A stretch of 13,616 bases of DNA from positions 1 through 13,616 of the forward strand of contig JAHEEZ010000082.1 in NCBI GenBank assembly GCA_024640445.1. The letters run 5' to 3'. How positions within the stretch are numbered: the first letter of the stretch is position 1; the number at the start of each line of letters is the position of its first letter. The position numbers and the translations under genes were made by a program. Shown in pieces: positions 1-6,420 of this stretch. A model generated the notes under the pieces. It made no database searches and was not told the DNA's origin. It saw only the letters and a program-made list of their open reading frames with translations. Origin of the DNA: Acidobacteriota bacterium (GTDB lineage Bacteria; Acidobacteriota; Blastocatellia; Pyrinomonadales; Pyrinomonadaceae).

Positions 1-1249
1 TTGGGGGAGCTTCCATATCTTTCATTTCAACTGAAGGCCGGTATCGCCATTCCCCGGCGAGCGGCAATTTGACGCTTTGTTCCGCTCCATTCAAAGCGAC
101 GAACATCTGATCAGGCTTGCCGCCCAATCCTCCCGCAAGACTCGCGTCTACTACCCTGACCGCGATAACGTTTCGTCCGGGCCTCACAATCCCGGCCGGG
201 ACCCTGTACTTGCGGTTTTCGTTCCAAACATACGTCTGTCCCACTTTTATGCCGTTCACGAACGTCGAATCGGCGTCATCGATCGGACCCAGGCTCAAAA
301 GAAGATCCTCTTCTTTCCAATCAGCCGGAAGATCAAAAGTTCTTCGGAACCAAACGATCCCGTCGTAGTTCTCAAGCCCGGCGTCCTCCCAATGCTGAGG
401 TACGATCATGGTCTTCCAACTTGAATCTTCGGCTTCAGGAGCCGACCACTTTGGCGTTGCCTTCTCCCCCGGGTCGTTTCGTGCAAACCATTCGTCTATC
501 CGCTGATCGAAATCCAATGGCGTCCTGTCCGCTTCTTCAACACTCTTCTTCAGGTTCTCGATCTTGCTCCGAAATTCGGGCAATTCAGACAGGGATCCTT
601 TGCTGACCCAGCCTTCCGCGGCAGTGCCTCCCCACGAAGCGTGGATAAGCCCAATCGGTATTCCAAGTTCATCCTGAAGCTTTCTGCCAAAAAAGTAAGC
701 GGCCGCGGAGAATCCTCCCCACCCCTTCTCCGAAACCGTTCGCGGATTGCATACCAGCCACTCTCCCCCTACCGTCTCGCGGAGTTCGGTGTCCAACTCC
801 TTCGGCACGGTGAAAAGACGCAGCATCGGATTTTCTGCGTTTGCGATCTCATTTTCAGCGCCGTTTACCTGCTTGATCCCCATTTCCATATTCGACTGGC
901 CCGAAGCGAGCCATACATCGCCGAACAGGATGTTCCTGAGCGTGATTGTCTTCGTTCCGGAGACGGTCATCGTGTACGGGCCGCCGGCCTTGTGCGCCGC
1001 AAGACGTACCATCCACTTGCCGCCTGGGTCCGCGACCGCCTTTACAGTTTTGCCTCCGATCGAAACGGTCACTTCCGCACCAGGCTCCGTCCATCCCCAG
1101 ACAGGCACTTCGGCGCCCCTCTGAAGCACAGCATTGTCGGTGAACAGCGGGTGCACGAATGGTCTACCGGTCTGCGCGTAGGCGATACCGGTGAATGAGA
1201 CGATTGAAAGAGTAAACAATCCCAGGGACAAAAGTATTCGATGTCGCAT
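1..1249 (-). CDS. Sialate O-acetylesterase-like SGNH hydrolase, secreted (3' end cut by window)
   Basis: The first 416 residues are visible and the reading frame stays open to the window edge, so the C-terminus is missing. It starts at the ATG at 1249, 43 nt below a plausible promoter, with only a weak AAGAAG ribosome site. Residues 1-26 form a signal peptide ending AYAQ, so the product is exported. The SGNH block I motif GDVWLASGQSNME lies at 110-122, with Ser119 as the likely nucleophile. A second family block, HASWGGTAAEGW, lies at 203-214. Residues 280-400 look like the jelly-roll insertion typical of this family (WFRRTFDLP, then a Gly/Asn-rich strand set). The catalytic His/Asp region would lie beyond the edge. 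Family members remove O-acetyl groups from sialic acids, or act as acetyl esterases on other glycans, so the substrate here is open. It lies downstream of the PAS-LuxR gene but appears to have its own promoter. Confidence 0.9.
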   Translation of the reverse strand, partial: MRHRILLSLGLFTLSIVSFTGIAYAQTGRPFVHPLFTDNAVLQRGAEVPVWGWTEPGAEVTVSIGGKTVKAVADPGGKWMVRLAAHKAGGPYTMTVSGTKTITLRNILFGDVWLASGQSNMEMGIKQVNGAENEIANAENPMLRLFTVPKELDTELRETVGGEWLVCNPRTVSEKGWGGFSAAAYFFGRKLQDELGIPIGLIHASWGGTAAEGWVSKGSLSELPEFRSKIENLKKSVEEADRTPLDFDQRIDEWFARNDPGEKATPKWSAPEAEDSSWKTMIVPQHWEDAGLENYDGIVWFRRTFDLPADWKEEDLLLSLGPIDDADSTFVNGIKVGQTYVWNENRKYRVPAGIVRPGRNVIAVRVVDASLAGGLGGKPDQMFVALNGAEQSVKLPLAGEWRYRPSVEMKDMEAPP

Positions 1250-1298
1250 AATGTGCAGCTTCTTGATACGCGGATGTTTGAGGGTTTATTCGGTATCG

Positions 1299-1326
1299 AT
1301 GATATATAAGGCAGGGGGCAAGTCAA
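1299..1326 (-). promoter_or_regulatory. Candidate sigma-70 promoter of the esterase gene
   Basis: On the minus strand, TTGACT (1321-1326) is followed after 16 bp by TATCAT (1299-1304). This predicts a start near 1292 and a leader of about 43 nt. The -35 region reads TTGACTTGCC, the same ten bases as in the promoter proposed for the lolA-like gene. It is a prediction from hexamer match only. Confidence 0.45.
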
Positions 1327-1386
1327 GGTCCAAGATAAGCCGCGCGAACCGCCATAGATGTTTGCTTTCCTCAGTAGCGCCCAAGC

Positions 1387-2040
1387 TCAAATCAAGCCCC
1401 TGCGCCTAGCCTGAAGTACTGCCTCGATTCGGCTGGTCGTGTTCAGTTTCTTGTTAACGTGAGACAGATGATTTCTGAGCGTCGGAATGCTTATATGAAG
1501 TGCGGAAGCTATTTCTTTGCTCGACATTCCAGTGCTGAGAAAGAGCAGTATCTTTATCTCCTGCGACGTGAGTGGGTGAATAGGAGGAAGCCCGGATGAT
1601 TCATCCTCATTTGCCGCAAGCGATCTTGCCATCCTTACGATCCTGCCCGTCAGATCCTCGTCAATTTTCCGACGTTGAATATCGCGCATGAAATGAACAA
1701 CCAATGGGCCCCGGACCCGGTCGCCTGCAACCACCAGCAAAGAAACATTTACCCAATTGGTCCGGCCTGAGCTTGTCCTGATCTGCAGGTCGAATTCCGC
1801 GACTTCCTTCCCTCTCCGCACAGATTCGAGCACGGCACACGATTCACGGCACACGATACACCTCATCGCAGTCCTTCCTCCGATGAGATCCATACACGGT
1901 TTTCCAATCGCAAAGTTCGCCGGATAACCAAATAGGCATTCAGCTGCGCCGTTCCATGAAACGACATCGCCGTTAAGATCCACGGCAAAAGCCGCGTCTG
2001 CGGTACCCATTAGAAGATCACCCAATTGCTTTTCCAGCAT
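1387..2040 (-). CDS. PAS-LuxR transcriptional regulator with a cysteine-rich PAS domain
   Basis: The protein has 217 residues. Residues 5-125 form a PAS domain: the AFAVDLNGDVVSWNGAAECLFGY stretch spans 17-39 and the terminal strand with MRDIQRRK spans 118-125. Residues 155-215 form a LuxR/GerE-type helix-turn-helix (LTSQEIKILLFLSTGMSSKEIA, then SIPTLRNHLSHVNKKL). There is no receiver or kinase domain, so it is probably a one-component sensor-regulator. In the PAS domain Cys35, Cys49, Cys61, Cys64 and Cys68 cluster, and 61-68 has the spacing C-x2-C-x3-C. This resembles PAS proteins that bind an Fe-S cluster or sense redox, but a cluster has not been shown for this protein. The ATG at 2040 has no clear Shine-Dalgarno. 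A palindrome lies 11 nt above it, suggesting autoregulation. The esterase gene 137 nt downstream is a possible target. Confidence 0.85.
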   Translation of the reverse strand: MLEKQLGDLLMGTADAAFAVDLNGDVVSWNGAAECLFGYPANFAIGKPCMDLIGGRTAMRCIVCRESCAVLESVRRGKEVAEFDLQIRTSSGRTNWVNVSLLVVAGDRVRGPLVVHFMRDIQRRKIDEDLTGRIVRMARSLAANEDESSGLPPIHPLTSQEIKILLFLSTGMSSKEIASALHISIPTLRNHLSHVNKKLNTTSRIEAVLQARRRGLI

Positions 2041-2050
2041 AGAGCAAACC

Positions 2051-2075
2051 CGTTACGTTCGTAACGCGAATCATA
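2051..2075 (-). promoter_or_regulatory. Palindromic operator candidate overlapping the PAS-LuxR promoter
   Basis: CGTTACG (2051-2057) and CGTAACG (2060-2066) form a perfect 7-bp inverted repeat with a 2-nt centre. On the minus strand a TATGAT -10-like box lies at 2070-2075, so the palindrome would cover the transcription start and early leader. A good -35 is not apparent. The position fits a repressor or autoregulatory operator, and LuxR-type helix-turn-helix dimers commonly bind short inverted repeats. Confidence 0.45.
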
Positions 2076-2506
2076 ACAAATATCCCATTGCAAATGTGAC
2101 TTTATTGATGCCATCTTTCATTTGAAATTCGAATCGATCAATCTCGCAGACCGCCATTGTATAGATCAGCGGGTGGTTGACACACAGATTCGGAAAAGGC
2201 TGAAAAGAAGGTTCGCATCAACCGCTGCGGACCCAACGAATTCATAGCGTGACAAAGGGCGGTCATTTGACACCTGCTTCCCCTTAGTCGTGCGATGGCG
2301 AGGAATTCTTCGCCATTGTTTCTGTTCGGATCGGCGGATAGACTTTCCGCCGATTAGCAAAGAACACCAGAAGTGGCGCGACGGATTGGGTCCAAGTTGA
2401 CCGATCTGATTCCTTTCGGGCCTTTGTGGTTCAGATCTCTTCCGATCAGACGTACCTAACTCTTCTGATTCGACAAACTCTCGTTGATCAGCAAAAGGAG
2501 AAAGAA
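2076..2506. other. Non-coding stretch upstream of the HAF-repeat gene
   Basis: I see no convincing gene here. An open frame on the minus strand (2166-2558) has a low-complexity, Arg/Ser-rich product, runs into the signal-peptide region of the neighbouring gene, and looks like noise. The stretch holds a pair of hairpins (2295-2354, listed separately), a short adapter-like sequence at 2429-2453 (see findings) and the leader of the HAF-repeat gene. No clear -35/-10 pair for that gene was found. Confidence 0.5.
2295..2354. repeat. Two tandem hairpins (REP/BIME-like)
   Basis: The first hairpin has arms ATGGCGA (2295-2301) and TCGCCAT (2310-2316) around GAATTC, and the whole 22 nt is nearly palindromic if two G-T pairs are allowed. 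The second has perfect 9-bp arms ATCGGCGGA (2330-2338) and TCCGCCGAT (2346-2354) with a 7-nt loop. Neither is followed by a convincing T-run on either strand. Paired intergenic palindromes of this kind are typical of REP-type elements, but an attenuator or terminator for an unseen transcript is also possible. Confidence 0.5.
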
Positions 2507-3418
2507 ATGAAAATGAGAAGAAAGGTGGTAATTGTGTCTTACCTGCTGGTGACAGCACTTGCCTTGGTCCTGACGGCGCCGATCACAGCGCAGAATTTTT
2601 CGCTTAGCCGGTTTAAGGTTGTCGATATTCCAGGCAACGTGTACTACACAGCAGTTTACGGAATCAATGCGGCAGGAGAGATGGTTGGGACCTTTGGAGA
2701 CGATGACGGTGATCACGGCTTTGTCTTGAAAGGAGAAAAGCACACCACCATCGATTACCCCGGCGCGGTTTGGACGGAGGCTTGGGGAATCAATGCCAAG
2801 GGCGTCATTGTCGGCCAATATGGCCTTCTGAATAACACGGTACACGGTTTCATCCTGGAGGACGGGAACTACTTCCCGCTTGACGTATTTGGCCAACCCA
2901 ACACGATGCCGGTCAAGATCAATGGAAGAGGCACGATTGTTGGCTGTTACCACGAGAGCACCCCTTCAGGGGGAATCATTGTGAATTCGATGTTCGGTTT
3001 TACTTTGGATGGTCAGGCCATGACTCCTCAACCCATGGCGCGAACCATGAATAATGGAATCAATTCCAGTGGGGATATCGTAGGGATCTACTCAGACCCA
3101 ACTCTAAATGTGTTTAGGAATAGTTACGTGATCAAGGGAGGTGTAGAAAGCTGGTTCACTTTCCCTGGATCACTTGTCACCCAAGCCTGGGACATCAGTG
3201 AAAGGGGTGAGATAGTTGGTTTCTATAGGGACGCATCGTCGCGATTTCACGGGTTCGTCTTAAACGACTCGGGGATTCTGGCGATAGATGTTGATGTCCC
3301 GGGGGTAATACAAACTCGTGCATATGGAATCAACGCGGCCGGAGACATTGTCGGCTACTTTATCGACGCAACCGGGATACATGGTTTTGTGTACACACGA
3401 CGAGGGACTAAGTTCTAG
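2507..3418 (+). CDS. Secreted HAF-repeat protein
   Basis: I place the start at the ATG at 2507, six nt after AAAGGAG (2494-2500). An in-frame ATG at 2426 would add 27 residues with no signal-peptide character. The 303-residue product begins with a signal peptide: MKMRRK, then a hydrophobic run, probably cleaved after PITAQ (about residue 29). The rest is built of about five or six degenerate repeats of 45-50 residues with the pattern G-I-N-x-x-G-x-I-V-G-x-Y followed by H-G-F-V/I-L. Examples are at 52-73 (YGINAAGEMVGTF...HGFVL), 93-116, 183-210 (with the HGF step altered), 228-252 and 273-295. This is the pattern of the 'HAF' extracellular repeat family, which probably folds as a beta-propeller or similar repeat structure and has no established activity. 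It is the only plus-strand gene here and is convergent with the membrane protein at 3562-3969. Confidence 0.85.
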   Translation: MKMRRKVVIVSYLLVTALALVLTAPITAQNFSLSRFKVVDIPGNVYYTAVYGINAAGEMVGTFGDDDGDHGFVLKGEKHTTIDYPGAVWTEAWGINAKGVIVGQYGLLNNTVHGFILEDGNYFPLDVFGQPNTMPVKINGRGTIVGCYHESTPSGGIIVNSMFGFTLDGQAMTPQPMARTMNNGINSSGDIVGIYSDPTLNVFRNSYVIKGGVESWFTFPGSLVTQAWDISERGEIVGFYRDASSRFHGFVLNDSGILAIDVDVPGVIQTRAYGINAAGDIVGYFIDATGIHGFVYTRRGTKF

Positions 3419-3431
3419 CCAGGGAAAAAGA

Positions 3432-3549
3432 GGAGACGGGAGGATCTGTCACACCGAGAACGAAACTAGGTGCGGGTTGAATTAGGCGCTTGCTTGAAGA
3501 AGTATATTTGCCTGCAATGCGCGATCACACCCTCGGTGCTCCTGTCTCC
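3432..3549. repeat. Long interrupted inverted repeat between convergent genes
   Basis: Left-arm segments GGAGAC (3432-3437), AGGA (3441-3444) and CACCGAG (3452-3458) are matched in reverse order by CTCGGTG (3532-3538), TCCT (3540-3543) and GTCTCC (3544-3549). The arms enclose 73 nt. The structure sits between two convergent stop codons and could act as a shared terminator, a structured RNA or a decayed mobile repeat. There is no T-run next to it. Confidence 0.35.
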
Positions 3550-3561
3550 TTACTGAGCTTT

Positions 3562-3969
3562 CTAGCGCGTCCCAAACTTCCCGCCGAGCCAGCCCATGGG
3601 AATGTATGCTGCGACGAGGTCCAGAACGATGAACCACGTCGGCGCAGGGATCATCATCGAGGCGGTGATCCCGCCGATCAGAAAGAACGCGCCGATCCCC
3701 AGTCCGATCTTCATCTGATGTCTGCCTGCGATCAGGGCCGCGACGAGGGCCGCAACAAGGGTTCCTAGCGCGTGAGCGAGGAACGGCGGCACGAAGTGCT
3801 TCGGCTCAAGCAAATTCATCGCCGCATTCAGGCCTTCGACGGTCGTCATATCGGCACCTTCGGGAGGCGGAATGAGGGCGGGTCCAACCATTACGATCCC
3901 CATATTTACCACCCCGCCAACAATGATTCCGGCAATGACCGCAAGTATAAGTCTGACTGTTGTGTTCAT
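3562..3969 (-). CDS. Small four-helix membrane protein, function unknown
   Basis: The start is the ATG at 3969 because TTAGGAGAG lies just above it; the open frame extends further upstream to 4095, but that part is not membrane-like and has no ribosome site. The 135-residue product has hydrophobic segments at about 5-28, 58-81, 86-108 and 111-130. A polar loop with an acidic TTVEGLNAAMNLLEPKHF stretch (42-59) joins the first two. Segments 1 and 3 are rich in Gly and Ala, with small-residue patterns such as GIIVGG (14-19) that favour helix packing. No catalytic motif is evident. Similar proteins are usually annotated only as hypothetical membrane proteins. It appears to be a single-gene unit. 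Confidence 0.75.
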   Translation of the reverse strand: MNTTVRLILAVIAGIIVGGVVNMGIVMVGPALIPPPEGADMTTVEGLNAAMNLLEPKHFVPPFLAHALGTLVAALVAALIAGRHQMKIGLGIGAFFLIGGITASMMIPAPTWFIVLDLVAAYIPMGWLGGKFGTR

Positions 3970-4121
3970 ATTCTCTCCTAATGGCAGGCTGACCCCGCGA
4001 AACTTGGAAAAAGGTCTGATACTGCTTTGGAATGAGACGGTAAAACGTTTCCGATAATAATCCCGTGAGGGAAAATTGCAAAGGAAACTCTTCATTGAAC
4101 ATCGGCCAATGAGGAGGCGAT

Positions 4122-4362
4122 GTCCGATAAATTTCAGTTTGTCGGTTCCTCACGAGGAGATCTTGAAAGGCAGACACTGATTAGCAGACGTTGACGGACA
4201 GGACTGAAGAAGAAGAGCCCCGAAGGGGCGACGGAAGTTAGCCCCGGGTGGAGCCGAAGGCGGAACCCGGGGTGCCGGGCGCCCCGCCATCATTGAGCCG
4301 CGGAGCGGCGGCAGCTTCCAGAGAAGTCGGAAGTGGGTGGCCGACAAATTGAAGTGTGTCGG
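4122..4362. repeat. Composite REP-like intergenic repeat element with five hairpins
   Basis: The GC-rich core has three hairpins. They are GCCCC-GAA-GGGGC (4217-4229); CCCCGGGT (4242-4249) paired with ACCCGGGG (4265-4272), with an inner GCC-GAA-GGC (4253-4261); and GCCGC-GGA-GCGGC (4297-4309). The core is flanked by two copies of a 24-nt direct repeat (4122-4145 and 4339-4362) that match at 19 of 24 positions. Each copy folds by itself: CCGATA/TGTCGG and CCGACA/TGTCGG. The element lies in the 448-nt gap between the radical SAM gene and the small membrane protein, which holds no gene I can support. From general knowledge, cores with this CCGAAGG hairpin style recur in many acidobacterial and related genomes and are sometimes wrongly called as short proteins. 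Confidence 0.7.
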
Positions 4363-4417
4363 AGCTTCGATCGCTCTTTCGAGCTTCGCTCATTGCACGC
4401 GGGACGCCTGCGGGTCT

Positions 4418-5437
4418 TCAATCGGCAAGGACTTGCGAGATGGTGTCTTTCTTGGGGAATCCGTGTTTCTTGTTGTATTCGGCGAGGGACAGCTGCGGGT
4501 CGCGCCAGGCGTCGAGATGGCCTACCTGGTGGACGCACTGGATGGTGCAGGACGGGGCGCACCACTTTTCTGTGTTGTATTCGCGGTGCATGTCTTCATG
4601 GGTGTATTCAAGGAGCGGTATACCGGGTGTTCCACGCTGCTGCGAACACCAGTGAACAAGGCCGTCCTCGCAAATGTAGAGATATCTCGCGCCGGAGCGG
4701 CAGCGCCATTCGTATTCCTTTCCGTCGGCGAGATTGTCCTGGAACCAGTTCCAGCGCGCGTACGAACGTGTGCCAAGGGCCTTTACCTCCTTGTAGATCT
4801 CCTTCTCGCGACCGCCGAGCGGCTTGAGCAGGCCGTCTCCGTCGTGGATCACGCCGACGGTCGAAGAAAAGCCGAGTTCCCTTGCCCGTTTTGCTATGGT
4901 CAGGGCATCTTCGGGATTCTCGACACCGCTGCCGAGGACGGAATTAATGTTCACCTTGAACTTCGCGTGATCACGCAGGTTACGGAGCTTCTTGTCGAGG
5001 ACCTTCAGGCTCTTCTTCGAGACCTCGTCGGGTATCACGTTGTCGATCGATATCTGGAGATAATCGAGTCCCGCCGCATTCAGCTTTTCGATCTTGGGCG
5101 GCTGGAAATAATATCCGTTCGAGATCAGCCCCGCGATCATTCCGTGGTGGCGGATGCGTGCGATTATCTCGTAGATCTCCGGATGCATCATCGGTTCTCC
5201 GCCCGATATGGTGATCACCGAGCTCCCGAACTCTGCAAGCTTGTCGATACGCCCGATCATAGTGTCGATCGGCACCGGATCACTGGTCTTGTCGTACTCG
5301 TTGCAATATGTGCAGGCAAGATTGCACCGGCGCATCGGGACGATATGCACCAGCACCGGGTGTTTCGTCGAAGCGAACGCCCGCACTGTGTGCCTTACCC
5401 CTCTTGTAAACCGGCTGAAGCCGCTTGCTTTCGGCAT
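4418..5437 (-). CDS. Radical SAM protein with SPASM-like C-terminal cysteines
   Basis: The product has 339 residues. The radical SAM cluster motif CNLACTYC lies at 38-45 (Cys38, Cys42, Cys45), the SAM-contacting ISGGEP motif at 77-82, and ISNGYY at 105-110, as expected of a partial TIM barrel. The C-terminal region has Cys246, Cys256, Cys264, Cys293, Cys297 and Cys301, a spacing like SPASM/twitch domains that bind auxiliary Fe-S clusters. Such enzymes modify peptides or proteins or mature enzyme active sites; no substrate can be named. I choose the ATG at 5437 because a strong promoter (5481-5509) places transcription start near 5474, which excludes an in-frame TTG at 5509. GGTGGAG lies above the start with a rather long spacing of 11 nt. 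No precursor peptide gene is adjacent. It is a separate transcription unit from the lolA-like gene. Confidence 0.85.
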   Translation of the reverse strand: MPKASGFSRFTRGVRHTVRAFASTKHPVLVHIVPMRRCNLACTYCNEYDKTSDPVPIDTMIGRIDKLAEFGSSVITISGGEPMMHPEIYEIIARIRHHGMIAGLISNGYYFQPPKIEKLNAAGLDYLQISIDNVIPDEVSKKSLKVLDKKLRNLRDHAKFKVNINSVLGSGVENPEDALTIAKRARELGFSSTVGVIHDGDGLLKPLGGREKEIYKEVKALGTRSYARWNWFQDNLADGKEYEWRCRSGARYLYICEDGLVHWCSQQRGTPGIPLLEYTHEDMHREYNTEKWCAPSCTIQCVHQVGHLDAWRDPQLSLAEYNKKHGFPKKDTISQVLAD

Positions 5438-5480
5438 TGTCTGTGTTACTCCACCTTTCCCGGGCCTTGCTGAACCTGTA

Positions 5481-5509
5481 ATTATAGGGGCTCGCAGGCA
5501 CCTTTTCAA
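5481..5509 (-). promoter_or_regulatory. Strong sigma-70 promoter of the radical SAM gene
   Basis: TTGAAA (5504-5509) and TATAAT (5481-5486) on the minus strand are separated by exactly 17 bp. The predicted start is near 5474, giving a leader of about 37 nt. The -35 box begins just after the terminator hairpin of the upstream lolA-like gene, so the two units are cleanly separated. Confidence 0.7.
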
Positions 5510-5513
5510 ACAG

Positions 5514-5553
5514 GCGAAAAGGTCCCGGCCATTGCCATCCAGGACCTTTTCGC
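5514..5553 (-). terminator. Terminator-like hairpin after the lolA-like gene
   Basis: On the minus strand GCGAAAAGGTCCTGG pairs with CCGGGACCTTTTCGC: 12 perfect base pairs, extended to 15 with one G-U pair, around a 10-nt loop. It begins 21 nt past the lolA-like stop codon. There is an A-run/T-run inside the stem but only a weak T-tract after it, so a bidirectional or Rho-assisted role is possible. Confidence 0.65.
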
Positions 5554-5573
5554 TGAATCCGGGTCAGCTGCGG

Positions 5574-6260
5574 CTAACCGTCGATGATCTTCGTGCCTGA
5601 GGGCGGTTTGTAGGAAAATATGCTCCCGCTGATCTTCACATTCTTCTTGATGTCGGACATCCTGATCGTCGTGATATCGCTATTGGACTCGACGACCTTC
5701 GCCTGCACGGGCATCCCGTTCCCGTCGACCCAAAGTTCCGCATTCTTGTACGACTGTTTCGCCTTCGGATCAAGGCCAAGATGCCACACATCCGTCCCAT
5801 CGACGGACGCCTTTCCGATATACCTGATATCGTAATTCGCTTTCAGCTCATCCCTCGACATGCTCATAAACGCTAGGGCGCCGCTCGCCTGGGCGTTCTT
5901 GCTGCCGGTTACCTTACCCTTGATAGCCTGCTTCAGCTGCGGCCTGTAGAGCAGATACTTGCCGTTCGCGACCGCCAGTATCTCGTCAGGATTGGTCCAA
6001 TTTATCCTGATGTATGCATCCCTGCCCTTGGAAGGAAGATAAAAGACCTCGCCCTTCTGTTTGTCGGTGATGTTTAGCTGGGTGTTCGTCTTCGCCATTT
6101 CCACATCCGCCTGCAGGGACTGGAGCGATTTCTGGTGCGCCTCCATCCTCTTCAGGATGTCGGTGACGACCCCCTGGGCACGGCTCTGGGAAACAAGAGC
6201 GCTTCCCAACATCAACGATAACAATATCGCCGGAAGAACAAGTTTTGAAAATCTCTTCAT
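5574..6260 (-). CDS. lolA: LolA-like outer-membrane lipoprotein carrier
   Basis: The start is the ATG at 6260, with GGAG seven nt above; an in-frame start at 6308 would only add an unlikely 16-residue extension before the signal peptide. The product is 228 residues, close to the usual LolA size. Residues 1-29 are a signal peptide ending SQSRAQ with no lipobox cysteine, so a soluble periplasmic protein is expected. The sequence follows the LolA half-barrel pattern: an N-terminal amphipathic helix (ILKRMEAHQKSLQSLQADVEM, about 35-55), then RINWTNPDEILAVANGKYLLYRPQLKQAIKG (about 82-112), then late strands with AELWVDGNGMPVQAKV and a short C-terminal strand. LolA carries lipoproteins from an ABC extractor across the periplasm to the outer membrane. 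It follows the LolD-like ATPase and small membrane protein on the same strand but probably also has its own promoter. The exact cargo is not shown. Confidence 0.8.
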   Translation of the reverse strand: MKRFSKLVLPAILLSLMLGSALVSQSRAQGVVTDILKRMEAHQKSLQSLQADVEMAKTNTQLNITDKQKGEVFYLPSKGRDAYIRINWTNPDEILAVANGKYLLYRPQLKQAIKGKVTGSKNAQASGALAFMSMSRDELKANYDIRYIGKASVDGTDVWHLGLDPKAKQSYKNAELWVDGNGMPVQAKVVESNSDITTIRMSDIKKNVKISGSIFSYKPPSGTKIIDG

Positions 6261-6311
6261 AAAAGTACTCCGAATATGTATCGGCCCTGTGCGGGCCGCA
6301 ATAAACATAAA

Positions 6312-6341
6312 TCTTTACCATCCGGATCGACGGCAAGTCAA
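6312..6341 (-). promoter_or_regulatory. Candidate promoter of the lolA-like gene
   Basis: TTGACT (6336-6341) is followed on the minus strand after 18 bp by TAAAGA (6312-6317), a modest -10. The -35 context TTGACTTGCC is identical to that of the esterase promoter at 1317-1326. Predicted leader length is about 45 nt. Confidence 0.35.
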
Positions 6342-6420
6342 CGTCCGAAACTGGACTCCGTCCTCAAGATATTGAGGTCCGGGCCACAGCAAATCTGCTA
6401 ATTCTTTCTTGGGGAGTGCT

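Noticed and set aside
641..1198. Open frame of 185 codons on the plus strand
   Set aside because: It is antisense to the esterase gene, whose SGNH motifs and signal peptide are clear.
2178..2206. TTGACA at 2178-2183 as a promoter for the HAF-repeat gene
   Set aside because: No -10-like hexamer lies 16-18 bp downstream, and the distance to the gene is over 300 nt.
2426..2506. Upstream start for the HAF-repeat gene
   Set aside because: It would put 27 polar residues before a good signal peptide, and the AAAGGAG site clearly serves the ATG at 2507.
4337..5473. Open frame of 378 codons on the plus strand
   Set aside because: It lies fully antisense to the radical SAM gene, whose motifs are intact; the plus-strand product has no domain pattern, signal peptide or ribosome site.
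5438..5509. TTG start of a longer radical SAM protein
   Set aside because: The near-consensus promoter overlaps this segment, so the codons would not be in the transcript.
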